This document shows, piece by piece, positions 8,102-16,769 of a stretch of DNA of 21,126 nt. The notes under the pieces are model-generated. The model saw only the letters and a list, made by a program, of their open reading frames with translations, ran no database searches and was not told the origin of the DNA. The DNA lies in assembly GCA_964417885.1 (NCBI GenBank), contig CAYQKN010000056.1, forward strand, positions 1 to 21,126. The letters run 5' to 3'. A program made the position numbers and the translations under genes. The DNA is from UKL13-2 sp964417885. Lineage in GTDB: Bacteria; Pseudomonadota; Gammaproteobacteria; Burkholderiales; Usitatibacteraceae. Every line of letters begins with the position of its first letter. The first letter of the stretch is position 1.

Positions 8102-11100
8102 ATGGAAAGCCCCACCCCGGCGACATCGTCTACTTTTACCGCTTCATTGCGCAAGATCGAGTTGCCCTGGTTCATCCTGGCGGCGCTGCTGGTGTCCACG
8201 TTTTTCGCCGCTTACCAGAATTCGCGCCAGTTGCAGGCCGACGCCAATGCGCGCTTTGCCGAAATCAGCCAGGTTGAATCCCGGGCCATTGCCCGGCAGA
8301 TTCACGATTTCGAAGACCTGCTGCACGGCACCGCGGCCCTGGCGCAGGCTTTGCCGAACCTCGACAGTGCCGCCTGGAACACTTTTTTTGACGCCCGCAT
8401 GCCGGTGCCGGAGGACTATGACGGACTGGTGGCGATCCAGCTGGCGCCGGCCGCGGGTCAGCGATTCGCGCCCTTGACGCGGGTACTGCTGACGGCCAAT
8501 CGCTCGGCTGACCTGACTGACTTGAGCCGCACGCCGGAGATTGCCGACGCCATCGCCCGCTCGGCGTCAACCCGCGGCCTGGTCATGACGCCGCCGCTCC
8601 CCGCGCTGGCAGGCATCCCCGGGCTGCAGTCGCCGGTTGCGCTGGTGATTTCGCTGGCTGCCACAGCGCCGCGCAAGGCCGGCCCAGCGGTATCGGCTGC
8701 GCGCGACGGGTATCTGATCGCACTGGTCGACTTTCGCACCATAGTGGCGCGGATCCGCGCCCGCAGCCTGTTTCCGGTCGAGCTGGAATTGCGCGACGGC
8801 AAGCAGCTGCTTTACCAGTCGCAGGCGGGGGCACCGGACGCGGTGGCGGAAATGACGGCGGAAACACAGATCGAGGCCGGCAAGCGGACGCTGCGCCTCC
8901 TGACCAGTTCGACGCCGGCGCTGGAAGCGCGGCTGCGGAACAATACCCCGCGCACCATTTTGCTGATCGGCGTGCTCGGTACCGTATTGCTGGCGGGCCT
9001 GATCTGGTTGCTGACGCGATTGCGGGAACAGGCGGAGGCGCTGGCCGCCAGCATGACGCGCAAGTTGCAGGACCAGACCAAATTCACCGAAGACCTGATC
9101 GAGTTCAACCCGAGCCCGATTTTCCGCAAGGATGCGGCTGGCAGGTTTGTCTCGGTCAACCGGGCCTGGGAGCAACTCGCCGGCCGCGATCGCCGTGACA
9201 TTCTCGGCAAGTCTTACCGCGAATTCCAGCGTGCTGATGTTGCCGAGCAGAATGAAGAACTGGACCGCAAACTGCTGACCTCCGAAACGGGTTATGAAAT
9301 GGCCGAGGCGTTCATCACCAACGCCGACGACAGGCAGTTCGAAACCATCGTTGCCAAACAGGTGTTGCGCGGTTCGGACGGGCGGGTCGACGGCTTGATC
9401 GGCACCATCACCGATGTCACCCCGATCAAGCGGCTCGAGCGCGAACTGGCGCGCCAGCGCGAACAGCTGGACCTGGTCATCCGCTCCTCGCAGCAGGGCA
9501 TCTGGGACGTGGACCTGAAGCCGGACGGCGAGGCCTATTTCTCCCAGCGCTTTCGCGAAATACTCGGCTACGGCGACGGCGGCTTCCCGCCCCGGTTCGA
9601 CTGGAAAACCGCGATCCACGCCGATGACCTGCCGGCGTTTCGCCGGCACATGATAAGCCACTTCAAAGGCGAGACACCGCTGTTCGACATTGAATCGCGC
9701 GTGCTCAACCGCGACGGCGAGTACGTTTGGGTGCGAACCCGCGCCATTGCCCAGCGCGACGCCAGCGGCCGCGCGACCAGATTTGTCGGTTCTATCTCCG
9801 ACGTGACCGACCGCAAGCAGGCGGAAATGAAACTGGTCGACGCCAACGTGCGGGTGACCGAGGCCGCCCGCGCCAAGGAAGCGTTCCTGGCCACCATGAG
9901 CCATGAAATCCGCACCCCGCTCAATGGCGTGCTGGGCATGACCAGCCTGCTCACGGAAACGCCGCTCAACGACGAGCAGCGCGACTACATCCGCCTGATC
10001 CGCGCCTCCGGCGACACCCTGTTGCGGCTGATTGACGACGTGCTTGATTTTTCCAAGATCGAGTCCGGCCGCATGGCGCTGGAATCGGTGCCGGTCGAAA
10101 TCGTGCCGGTGGTGGAGGAGGCATTTGAACTGGTGGCGGAAAAGGCGCGCGAGAAAGACCTCGCGCTGCTGTTCGACATGCAGGACGATGTTCCCTATTA
10201 CATCCTGGGCGATGCGACCCGCATCCGCCAGATCATGCTGAACTTGCTGTCGAACGCGATCAAATTCACGGCGCGCGGCCAGGTCAAGTTCACGCTGTCC
10301 TCGCGCCGCACCGCCGACGGCGGACTGGAACTCGAGGGCCGCGTCGCCGATACCGGCATCGGTATTCCGGCAGAACGGGCCGGCCAGCTGTTCCAGCCGT
10401 TCACCCAGGTCGATGCCTCGACGACACGCAAATACGGCGGCACCGGCCTCGGTCTCGCCATCTGCAAGCGGCTGACCGAGTTGATGGGTGGCGATATCCG
10501 GGTGGAAAGCGTGGAGGGCCAGGGCTCCAGCTTTATCTTCACCATTCGCACCCAGCCCGCGCGCGGGCCACTGAAGCCGTACATGCAGCGCGATGTTTTC
10601 GACTTCATCGGCAAGCGTCTGCTGATCGTCGAACGCACGCCGGGCCGGCGGCCGATCCAGATGAAGCGCTACTCACGCTGGGGATTCCAGGTGGTGGTGG
10701 TCAGTCCGGACGAGGCCGCCGAGACCTTCCGGCACGGGCCACGGTTCGACGTCCTGCTGACCGACATGGTGCTGCCGTCGCCGGAGGCCAGCGAACTCAA
10801 GCAGGCGATGGATGACGATGACCGCGCGCGCGCCGCGCGCGGCGAGCCGCTGCTGGTTTCGGTTCTGCAGTCAACCATCTCGCGCGCCGAACTGTCCCAG
10901 CGCGGCATCCGGCCGCCGCTGCGGCACGACGTGTTCGTGATGCGTCCGGCCGGCCGCGCGAGACTGTTCGACGTGTTGATGCGCGCGGTGCTGCATGAAC
11001 AGAACCAGGATATCGCCACCCGACCGTTCACCGCGCAGCCGACCTACGATCATGGCTTCCAGTCCTTGATGCAGGCGGGCACGGCAACGGCGGAACCGAA

Positions 11101-12040
11101 GTCGAATGCGGAAGGATTGGCGCAACTCAAGCAGGTGCAGGAGTCGGCGCGGGCGCGCGGCGAATTCGCGCTCAACGTGCTGATCGCCGAGGACAACGAA
11201 GTCAACCAGCGCGTGATCCAGGGCATGCTCAACAACATGGGCCACCATTGCACCGTGGTCGGTGACGGCCGCAGCGCGGTCAATACCGCGATCGCCGAGC
11301 AGTTCGACCTGGTGCTGATGGACATCCACATGCCGGAACTCGACGGCATCGGCGCCATGCGAGAAATCCGCCGGCACCTGGTGGGCGATACCTGTCCGCC
11401 GATCGTCGCCATGACCGCGCACGCGATGGCGGGCGATCGCGAGCATTACCTGGACGCCGGCCTGGATGATTACATCGCCAAGCCGATACGCAGCACCGAG
11501 CTCGCCAGTCTGCTTGAACGCGTCCGGAACAAAGTGCTGGCCGCACCGTGGGCGGATCGCGACCAGGACCGGGCAATTGCCGTCCCCACCGCGCAAAAAG
11601 CCGGCACCTCGCAGGCGTCCGGCGGTGAATCGTTGCCGGTGCTGGATATCGAGCAATTGCAGGACCTGTGCTACCTGCCAGCTGCGCCTGGCGAGGCGAG
11701 CAGCGAATCCGGCCCGGTCGGCAGCCTGATCCAGCTGTTTCAGAGCAAGGCGATCGAGCGCATGGAGCTGATTGAAGCGATGCTCGCCAAGGGCGACTGG
11801 CACACCCTGTCGGAGACCGCGCACAGCCTGCGCGGGGCGTCGGCGAGCATGGGGTTTCCCCGCGTTGCCGCCGTCTGCAAGGACCTCGAACTGGCTGCGC
11901 GCGCGATGGAAAAGGGCGACTCAGCGGTGCAGGTGACCCAGACCGATCTGGACAAGCTGTTCGAGAAAGTGCGGCGTCTCTATGCGGAAGCAGACCAGGC
12001 GCTGGAAGAATGGCTGGCCAGCGCGCCGCTGCCGCGCTAG
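8102..12040 (+). CDS. Hybrid sensor histidine kinase with two receivers and HPt (BarA/EvgS-like architecture)
   Basis: A 1312-residue membrane sensor for a multi-step phosphorelay. Order: TM1 (about 20-40), a periplasmic region of about 240 residues that looks CHASE-like, TM2 (about 283-305), PAS (about 333-450), a second PAS (about 460-580), HisKA with His601 in FLATMSHEIRTPLNGVLGM, an ATPase domain (NLLSNAIKFT, DTGIGIP, GGTGLGLAI), a first receiver, a second receiver (EDNEVNQ, Asp1074 in LVLMDIHMPELDG, Lys in YIAKPI), and a C-terminal HPt with His1241 in TAHSLRGASASMG. The first receiver keeps Asp888 (LLTDMVLPS) but has VERTP where the acidic pair should be and Arg in place of the conserved Lys, so it is probably a degenerate, non-phosphorylated domain. 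CHASE-like assignment is the least certain part. No response regulator directly follows; the nearest is the LytTR protein two genes on. Confidence 0.92.
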   Translation: MESPTPATSSTFTASLRKIELPWFILAALLVSTFFAAYQNSRQLQADANARFAEISQVESRAIARQIHDFEDLLHGTAALAQALPNLDSAAWNTFFDARMPVPEDYDGLVAIQLAPAAGQRFAPLTRVLLTANRSADLTDLSRTPEIADAIARSASTRGLVMTPPLPALAGIPGLQSPVALVISLAATAPRKAGPAVSAARDGYLIALVDFRTIVARIRARSLFPVELELRDGKQLLYQSQAGAPDAVAEMTAETQIEAGKRTLRLLTSSTPALEARLRNNTPRTILLIGVLGTVLLAGLIWLLTRLREQAEALAASMTRKLQDQTKFTEDLIEFNPSPIFRKDAAGRFVSVNRAWEQLAGRDRRDILGKSYREFQRADVAEQNEELDRKLLTSETGYEMAEAFITNADDRQFETIVAKQVLRGSDGRVDGLIGTITDVTPIKRLERELARQREQLDLVIRSSQQGIWDVDLKPDGEAYFSQRFREILGYGDGGFPPRFDWKTAIHADDLPAFRRHMISHFKGETPLFDIESRVLNRDGEYVWVRTRAIAQRDASGRATRFVGSISDVTDRKQAEMKLVDANVRVTEAARAKEAFLATMSHEIRTPLNGVLGMTSLLTETPLNDEQRDYIRLIRASGDTLLRLIDDVLDFSKIESGRMALESVPVEIVPVVEEAFELVAEKAREKDLALLFDMQDDVPYYILGDATRIRQIMLNLLSNAIKFTARGQVKFTLSSRRTADGGLELEGRVADTGIGIPAERAGQLFQPFTQVDASTTRKYGGTGLGLAICKRLTELMGGDIRVESVEGQGSSFIFTIRTQPARGPLKPYMQRDVFDFIGKRLLIVERTPGRRPIQMKRYSRWGFQVVVVSPDEAAETFRHGPRFDVLLTDMVLPSPEASELKQAMDDDDRARAARGEPLLVSVLQSTISRAELSQRGIRPPLRHDVFVMRPAGRARLFDVLMRAVLHEQNQDIATRPFTAQPTYDHGFQSLMQAGTATAEPKSNAEGLAQLKQVQESARARGEFALNVLIAEDNEVNQRVIQGMLNNMGHHCTVVGDGRSAVNTAIAEQFDLVLMDIHMPELDGIGAMREIRRHLVGDTCPPIVAMTAHAMAGDREHYLDAGLDDYIAKPIRSTELASLLERVRNKVLAAPWADRDQDRAIAVPTAQKAGTSQASGGESLPVLDIEQLQDLCYLPAAPGEASSESGPVGSLIQLFQSKAIERMELIEAMLAKGDWHTLSETAHSLRGASASMGFPRVAAVCKDLELAARAMEKGDSAVQVTQTDLDKLFEKVRRLYAEADQALEEWLASAPLPR

Positions 12041-12190
12041 GGACCTTCTGAGGCAGTGCCGCCGCGGGGAGGCCAGGGCCAGGTGCCGATACGTGCCCAC
12101 CAGCCGGACGCCGGCCGACAGGGAATTCCCCGTTCGGTAGGCGAAATCGACAGCTGGGGGACATCCGCGGCGGACCGGGAACCAACGTAC

Positions 12191-12219
12191 TTGGCAGGCA
12201 CAGGTTGACCGCCTACAGT
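12191..12219 (+). promoter_or_regulatory. Predicted sigma70 promoter of the LytS/LytTR operon
   Basis: A -35 TTGGCA (12191-12196, five of six) and a -10 TACAGT (12214-12219, four of six) have the ideal 17-base spacing. Transcription would start near 12226, so the TTG at 12205 cannot be the translation start and the ATG at 12280 is favoured. Confidence 0.5.
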
Positions 12220-12279
12220 GTGAGCCAGGCGCTACCCCCTGCGTCCCACACGAACCTGTCATTGAGCCGCCACGATCAA

Positions 12280-13350
12280 ATGAACACCTCCATTCCCGTC
12301 CCTCCGCTGCCATCCCCCGCCAGGTGGCGCATGGCGGCAAAGCAGATGGTGGGCGCCGCCATTTTCTGGGCGCTGGCCGCGACCATCCTGTATTTCCTGT
12401 CGCCGGGGCTGGAGACGTACGGACGGCTGATGCTGTTCGCCGAATGCAGCGGACTGGCGATGATGGCGATCTTCATCCTGCTGCGGCGCCTGCGCTGGTT
12501 CCGCTCCAGCACCACCCTGGTCGACTGGGTGCTGACCGGTGTGATCGCCATCCCCACCGGCTTCGTGCTGGGCCATTTCATCGCGTTCCTGATCCTCAGC
12601 GAACCGATGCACATGATGCAGCCGGGCCATTACATGCTGGTGCCGTTCCTCTTCACGGTGCTGGCAGCGGCCGGTGCGCTGTACTACTTTGCGATGCAGG
12701 AACGTCTGGCCAAGGAGGCAGCGGTGCGCTCGGAGGCGCAGTTGCTGGCGGCCGAATCTCAACTGCGCATGCTGCGAGCGCAACTGGAACCGCACATGTT
12801 GTTCAACACGCTGGCCAATCTGCGCTCATTGATGACCGAAGACCCGCCCCAGGCGGAGGTGATGATCGACCGGCTCATTGTGTATCTGCGCAGTGCGCTG
12901 GCCGCGTCGCGCACCGAATCGACCACCCTGTCCGGCGAGTTCGCCCAGCTGCGCGCCTACCTGGACATTATGTCGATCCGCATGGGGACGCGGCTGACGT
13001 ATCGCCTCGACCTGCCGGCGTCGCTGGAGGCGACGACCATTCCGCCGATGCTGTTGCAGCCCATCGTCGAGAACGCCATCAAGCACGGCATCGAGCCGAA
13101 GGTCGGCCCGGGCAGCATCGACGTGCTCGCGCGCCACAGCGATGCCGGCATCGAGATCCTGGTGAATGACTCCGGTCTCGGCCTGCCGCCAGAAGGCGGC
13201 GCGTCGGCAATGCCGCAGAGCACCAGCGGCAGCTATGGCCTGGTGCATGTGCGCGAGCGGTTGCAGGCTGTGTATGGCGCCGGCGCGTCGATGCAGATCC
13301 GGCCACGCAGTCCGAACGGTGTCTGCGTCACCATCACCATTCCCCGATGA
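12280..13350 (+). CDS. LytS/AlgZ-family sensor histidine kinase
   Basis: A 356-residue membrane kinase, probably pairing with the LytTR regulator 63 bases downstream. Four hydrophobic segments (about residues 22-42, 48-70, 79-105, 115-138) form a membrane sensor with little periplasmic exposure. A short coiled stretch leads to the His_kinase domain, with phospho-acceptor His172 in LRAQLEPHMLFNTLANLRSL. The ATPase domain follows: PPMLLQPIVENAIKHGIEP (N box), NDSGLGLP and GSYGLVHVRERLQAVYG. This layout is typical of the LytS/YehU/AlgZ group rather than of HisKA kinases. The signal is unknown. The frame is open up to a TTG at 12205, but the promoter position supports the ATG at 12280; the ribosome site before it is weak. 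Confidence 0.9.
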   Translation: MNTSIPVPPLPSPARWRMAAKQMVGAAIFWALAATILYFLSPGLETYGRLMLFAECSGLAMMAIFILLRRLRWFRSSTTLVDWVLTGVIAIPTGFVLGHFIAFLILSEPMHMMQPGHYMLVPFLFTVLAAAGALYYFAMQERLAKEAAVRSEAQLLAAESQLRMLRAQLEPHMLFNTLANLRSLMTEDPPQAEVMIDRLIVYLRSALAASRTESTTLSGEFAQLRAYLDIMSIRMGTRLTYRLDLPASLEATTIPPMLLQPIVENAIKHGIEPKVGPGSIDVLARHSDAGIEILVNDSGLGLPPEGGASAMPQSTSGSYGLVHVRERLQAVYGAGASMQIRPRSPNGVCVTITIPR

Positions 13351-13413
13351 GTTCCACCGCAACCGGCGCGCGCGGCCATGGCGCGTTGCCACAGCCCGCC
13401 TGAGGACTACGTC

Positions 13414-14229
13414 ATGACCCAAGCCTACCGCCCCATCGCTGTCATCGCCGAAGACGAGCCGATGCTGTCCAAAACCCTGACGCGGCTGCTGGCCGAGGTC
13501 TGGCCTGAACTCGATGTCGTGGCCATCGCCGACGACGGCATCAAGGCCGTCGACTTCGCACTCCAGCACACGCCGGATGTGATGTTCCTGGACATCAAGA
13601 TGCCCGGACGATCCGGCCTGGAGGTGGCGGAGACGGTCGCGGACGACTGGCCGGAAACACGCGCCGAGCCGCTGTTCGTCTTTGTCACCGCCTTCGATGA
13701 GTTTGCCGTCTCGGCCTTTGAGCACGCGGCGGTCGACTACATCCTCAAGCCCGCCACCGCCGAACGGCTGAAACAAAGCGTGCAGCGGCTCAAGCAGCGC
13801 CTCGCCTTGCGCGCGGCGTCACCACAGTCGGGCGACATGGCCTCGCTGATGGCGCGTGTCCAGTCCATCCAGTCCAGTTCAGCACCTGGGGCCGGTGATC
13901 CCGAGCGCATCAAGGTCATCCGCGCTGGCGTCGGCAACACGGTGCGCATGATCCCGGTGGCCGACGTGCTGTGCCTGGAGGCGACCGAGAAGTACGTCAA
14001 CGTCATCACCGCCACCGGCGAGGCACTGGTGCGCATGAGCCTGCGCGAAATGGCGTCACGGCTGGAAGGAGCGGACTTCATCCAGGTCCACCGCAGCGTC
14101 ATGGTCAACTCCAGCGCCATTGTCAGTGCTACCCGCGACGAGTCCGGCTATTACAGCCTGACCCTGCGCGGCCTGGCGCGCCCGATGAAGGTCAGCCGCG
14201 CGTTCGGACACCTGTTCCGGGCGATGTAG
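13414..14229 (+). CDS. LytTR-family DNA-binding response regulator (AlgR/LytR type)
   Basis: A 271-residue regulator: N-terminal receiver (about 8-125) with acidic residues in AEDEP, phospho-acceptor Asp60 in VMFLDIKMPGR, Thr in FVTAFDEFA and Lys in YILKPA. A Ser/Gln-rich linker is followed by a LytTR DNA-binding domain (about 165-270) with IPVADVLCLEATEKYVNV, FIQVHRSVMVNSSAI and PMKVSRAF. It binds DNA as a transcription factor and is almost certainly phosphorylated by the LytS-type kinase just upstream. The start at 13414 is chosen because GAGGA lies 7 bases before it; an in-frame ATG at 13378 has no ribosome site. Target genes are not shown by the sequence, although the peroxidase operon directly downstream is an obvious one to test. 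Confidence 0.92.
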   Translation: MTQAYRPIAVIAEDEPMLSKTLTRLLAEVWPELDVVAIADDGIKAVDFALQHTPDVMFLDIKMPGRSGLEVAETVADDWPETRAEPLFVFVTAFDEFAVSAFEHAAVDYILKPATAERLKQSVQRLKQRLALRAASPQSGDMASLMARVQSIQSSSAPGAGDPERIKVIRAGVGNTVRMIPVADVLCLEATEKYVNVITATGEALVRMSLREMASRLEGADFIQVHRSVMVNSSAIVSATRDESGYYSLTLRGLARPMKVSRAFGHLFRAM

Positions 14230-14597
14230 TCAAACCAGGCAGCTCACCGCCGCGGTCGCCGGCGCCGCTGCGCCGGCCACCTCCCGCGCATTCCGAATCA
14301 CCATCTGGCCCTTGCGGCCGGTTCTCGTGCGCGCCGACGTTGCCCGTCACGAATCGTTGAACCGGCCCGCGTCAGCGCCCGCGCTGCAGACGGGAAGATG
14401 AAGCTCGGTTCAGCCTGTGCCTCCGCACTGGACCGCCGACGAAAACCTCGCAACCGGCCAACCGCCCGGTCGACGCCATAAACCGTTCCCGGACAAAACA
14501 AAACGGCTGGTCGCAGATCGCTGGCGGCACAAGGGGCGCTCGCCCAAAGTTCACCTCAGCGGCGGTATGTCACCTCCGCCGGACAGGAGGACTTCCC
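14230..14597. other. Gene-free stretch between the LytTR gene and the peroxidase operon
   Basis: This 368-base stretch holds no convincing gene on either strand. Visible items are a GC-rich hairpin at 14258-14277 and a small stem GGCGG/CCGCC (14561-14565 with 14576-14580) just before the ribosome site AGGAGG at 14585-14590. A CCGTTCCCG sequence (14483-14491) is loosely like the AlgR box. I found no convincing -35/-10 pair, although the operon downstream needs a promoter here. Confidence 0.5.
14258..14277 (+). repeat. GC-rich hairpin after the LytTR gene
   Basis: Perfect 8-bp arms GCCGGCGC and GCGCCGGC close a CGCT loop 29 bases after the LytTR stop. No T-run follows, so it is not a standard intrinsic terminator. 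It could stabilise the 3' end of the two-component transcript or mark a Rho-dependent end. Confidence 0.4.
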
Positions 14598-14921
14598 ATG
14601 ATTGACGCGTATCACAACGAACTTTGGCGGGCGCAAGTGGCGCTCGAAAGCCGCACTTTTTCCGTCTGCTTTGCGCACCTGGAACGGGCGCACGTGTTGT
14701 CGCAGCGCATGACGGCCAGGCACTTCAACGTTCACTGGCGGATGCTGGTGGCCGGACTGCACCGGCGCGACCTGCGCGAAGCCGTCGGCCAGCTGCCGCG
14801 CATGTTGGCATCCCTGCTGTTTTCGCGCATCTGGGTGCCGGTGGGCAATACCGGACGGGCGCGCGTCAGTGCGTTCCAGCCGATGCCGGTGCCCGAAGAC
14901 CTTCGTCGCTTCATTGCCTAG
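14598..14921 (+). CDS. DUF3703-family protein, first gene of the peroxidase operon
   Basis: A 107-residue soluble protein matching the DUF3703 pattern: an N-terminal helix with paired aromatic and charged residues (FSVCFAHLERAHVLSQR), a central HFNVHWRMLVAGLHRRD, then GQLPRMLAS and the C-terminal signature VPVGNTGRARVSAFQPMPVP. Function of the family is unknown. Several His residues (AHLERAH, ARHFNVHW) could bind metal or heme, but this is not demonstrated. There is no signal peptide, so it is the one likely cytoplasmic member of the operon. A strong ribosome site AGGAGG (14585-14590) sits 7 bases before the ATG. The lipoprotein gene follows after 75 bases. Confidence 0.8.
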   Translation: MIDAYHNELWRAQVALESRTFSVCFAHLERAHVLSQRMTARHFNVHWRMLVAGLHRRDLREAVGQLPRMLASLLFSRIWVPVGNTGRARVSAFQPMPVPEDLRRFIA

Positions 14922-14996
14922 GCCGCTCGATCCGTCCGCCGGCAACGCCTTTCGCACCAGTCACCTACTTTTTCCACATCATCAGGAGTCATCACC

Positions 14997-15434
14997 ATGC
15001 ATCGCAAACTTGCTTCAGCTTTTTCCCTTCTCGCCATGTTGTCGGTCGCCGCCTGTGCTGGCCCGCCGAGCAATCTCGACATGTCACTGACCCACCCGAC
15101 CGCCGAGAAGAAATTCGTGGTCGCACTGCAACCGCCAACGCCACCGGCCGCGCTGAACCAGATGCATGCGTGGCAGATCAAGCTGACCTCGCCCGCCGGG
15201 CAGCCGGTCAGCCAGGCGCGATTCCAGGTGGACGGCGGCATGCCGCAGCACGGACACGGTCTGCCGACACAGCCGCAAGTCACGCGGGAAATCGCCGCCG
15301 GCACCTACCTGCTCGAAGGCATGAAATTCAGCATGACGGGCTGGTGGGAAATCAAGCTCGCCATCGAGACGCCGTCGGCCACCGACAAGGTGACCTTCAA
15401 CACTGTGGTCAGCGCACCGAGCGCGGTCCGCTAG
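14997..15434 (+). CDS. FixH/YtkA-like periplasmic lipoprotein
   Basis: A 145-residue exported protein. The N-terminus is a lipoprotein signal with lipobox VAAC (MHRKLASAFSLLAMLSVAAC), so the mature form is probably lipid-anchored and faces the periplasm. The rest is a single beta-sandwich-like domain with AWQIKLTSPAGQPVSQARF, GGMPQHGHGLPTQPQV and YLLEGMKFSMTGWWEIKLAI, the pattern of FixH/YtkA-like domains. The Met/His-rich turn GMPQHGHG and the MKFSM segment could bind copper, but this is inference. Ribosome site AGGAG at 14984-14988, 8 bases from the ATG. The peroxidase gene begins 30 bases after its stop, suggesting a periplasmic partner. Confidence 0.78.
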   Translation: MHRKLASAFSLLAMLSVAACAGPPSNLDMSLTHPTAEKKFVVALQPPTPPAALNQMHAWQIKLTSPAGQPVSQARFQVDGGMPQHGHGLPTQPQVTREIAAGTYLLEGMKFSMTGWWEIKLAIETPSATDKVTFNTVVSAPSAVR

Positions 15435-15464
15435 TCCGCCACTTAGATGATCAAGGAGAACGTC

Positions 15465-16763
15465 ATGCGCAAATTCGTGTCGATCGCATCGGTCTGGGTC
15501 ATCGCGCTGCTGGCGGCCCTGTCGCCGGCGGTGTCGTCCGCGGTGACACCCGTCAAGCAAGGCACGGCCGATACGGCCAGTTGGAGCAAGGAAGAGCTCG
15601 ACATTCTGGCCACGCTACGGCTGCGTGCACTCGGCCCCGTCCCCAGGGACCCGTCAAACGCGTTTGAACGCAACCCGGCCGCCATCGCGCTGGGCAAGCG
15701 CTTGTTCAACGATGCGCGCTTCAGCCGTAACCAGCAGGTTTCCTGTGCCAGTTGCCACGACCGGAACAAGCAGTTCCAGGACGGCCTGCCGGTCAGCAAG
15801 GGCGTGGGTACGGGATCGCGCCGCGCCATGCCCATTGTCGGCGTGGGCTATCAACCTTGGCTGTTCTGGGACGGGCGCAAGGACAGCGTCTGGTCGCAGG
15901 CGCTCGGTCCGCTGGAGGATGCCGTGGAGCACGGCGGCAACCGCGGCCGCTACGCACACCTGATGAATGCGCACTACCGCGCCGAGTACGAAGCCATCTT
16001 CCAGCCGATGCCGGATTTGTCGATGGTGCCGCCGAACGCCGGGCCGGCCGGAACGCCGGCGGAGCAGGCAGCGTGGAATGCGTTGGACCCGAAGCGCCGC
16101 CAGGATGTCTCCCGCGTGTTCGCCAACATCGGCAAAGCGATTGCCGCCTACGAAAAGAGCCTGGTGCACGGCGAGTCGCGCTTTGACCGTTATGTGGAAG
16201 CCGCCCTGCGGGGTGAGGCGCGCGCGAAAGCAATGCTGACCCGCGAGGAGCAGAACGGACTGCGTCTGTTCATCGGCAAGGGTCAATGCGTGACATGCCA
16301 CAACGGTCCGCTGCTGACCGACCGGCAGTTTCACAACACCGCCGTGCCGCAACGCGACCTGGCCACGCCGGACCACGGGCGCCTCGCCGCCATCGCCAAG
16401 GTCAAGGCAGATGAATTCAATTGCCTGGGACCGTTCAGCGACGCCTTGCCGGAACAATGCACCGAGCTGCGGTTCATCGTGAAGGAAGACAAGTCGCTGG
16501 ACGCGGCTTTCAAGACACCCAGCCTGCGCGGTGTGGCTTTGCGCGCGCCCTACATGCACGCCGGCCAGTTCGCCACCTTGCAGGAGGTCGTCGAACACTA
16601 CGTCAAGGCGCCGGCGGCACAGGTTGGTCACACCGAACTGGCGCATGGCGCCGCCGGCCATACCGAACGCCAACCCATCCGATTGACGGATCAGGAGATC
16701 CGCGACATCGTGGCCTTCCTCGGCAGCCTGTCCGGCCCCATCATCGACTCCAGCGAAAGGTAG
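15465..16763 (+). CDS. Di-heme cytochrome c peroxidase (CCP/MauG family)
   Basis: A 432-residue exported di-heme protein. A signal peptide (about 1-27, ending near VSSA) is followed by two c-type heme sites: Cys94-Ala-Ser-Cys97-His98 and Cys275-Val-Thr-Cys278-His279. A conserved FKTPSLRGVALRAPYMHAGQFATLQEVVEHY block near the C-terminus contains a Met that could be a distal ligand. Family members reduce hydrogen peroxide with electrons from cytochromes or copper proteins, or, in the MauG branch, oxidise other substrates; the sequence does not decide which. A Cys pair (NCLGPFSDALPEQC) might form a disulfide. The ATG at 15465 is chosen because AAGGAG (15453-15458) lies 6 bases upstream; an in-frame ATG at 15447 has no such site. 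Hemes require the cytochrome c maturation system, not in the window. Confidence 0.93.
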   Translation: MRKFVSIASVWVIALLAALSPAVSSAVTPVKQGTADTASWSKEELDILATLRLRALGPVPRDPSNAFERNPAAIALGKRLFNDARFSRNQQVSCASCHDRNKQFQDGLPVSKGVGTGSRRAMPIVGVGYQPWLFWDGRKDSVWSQALGPLEDAVEHGGNRGRYAHLMNAHYRAEYEAIFQPMPDLSMVPPNAGPAGTPAEQAAWNALDPKRRQDVSRVFANIGKAIAAYEKSLVHGESRFDRYVEAALRGEARAKAMLTREEQNGLRLFIGKGQCVTCHNGPLLTDRQFHNTAVPQRDLATPDHGRLAAIAKVKADEFNCLGPFSDALPEQCTELRFIVKEDKSLDAAFKTPSLRGVALRAPYMHAGQFATLQEVVEHYVKAPAAQVGHTELAHGAAGHTERQPIRLTDQEIRDIVAFLGSLSGPIIDSSER

Positions 16764-16769
16764 ACCGAC

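Noticed and set aside
8567..9904. Minus-strand frame of 445 codons inside the hybrid kinase
   Set aside because: The opposite strand encodes well-conserved PAS and HisKA domains; the antisense frame lacks any recognisable domain.
12205..12279. TTG-initiated 25-codon extension of the LytS-type kinase
   Set aside because: It lies inside the predicted promoter and lacks conserved sequence; the ATG at 12280 is preferred.
15654..16673. Minus-strand frame of 339 codons inside the peroxidase gene
   Set aside because: Shadow of a gene with two intact CxxCH heme sites.
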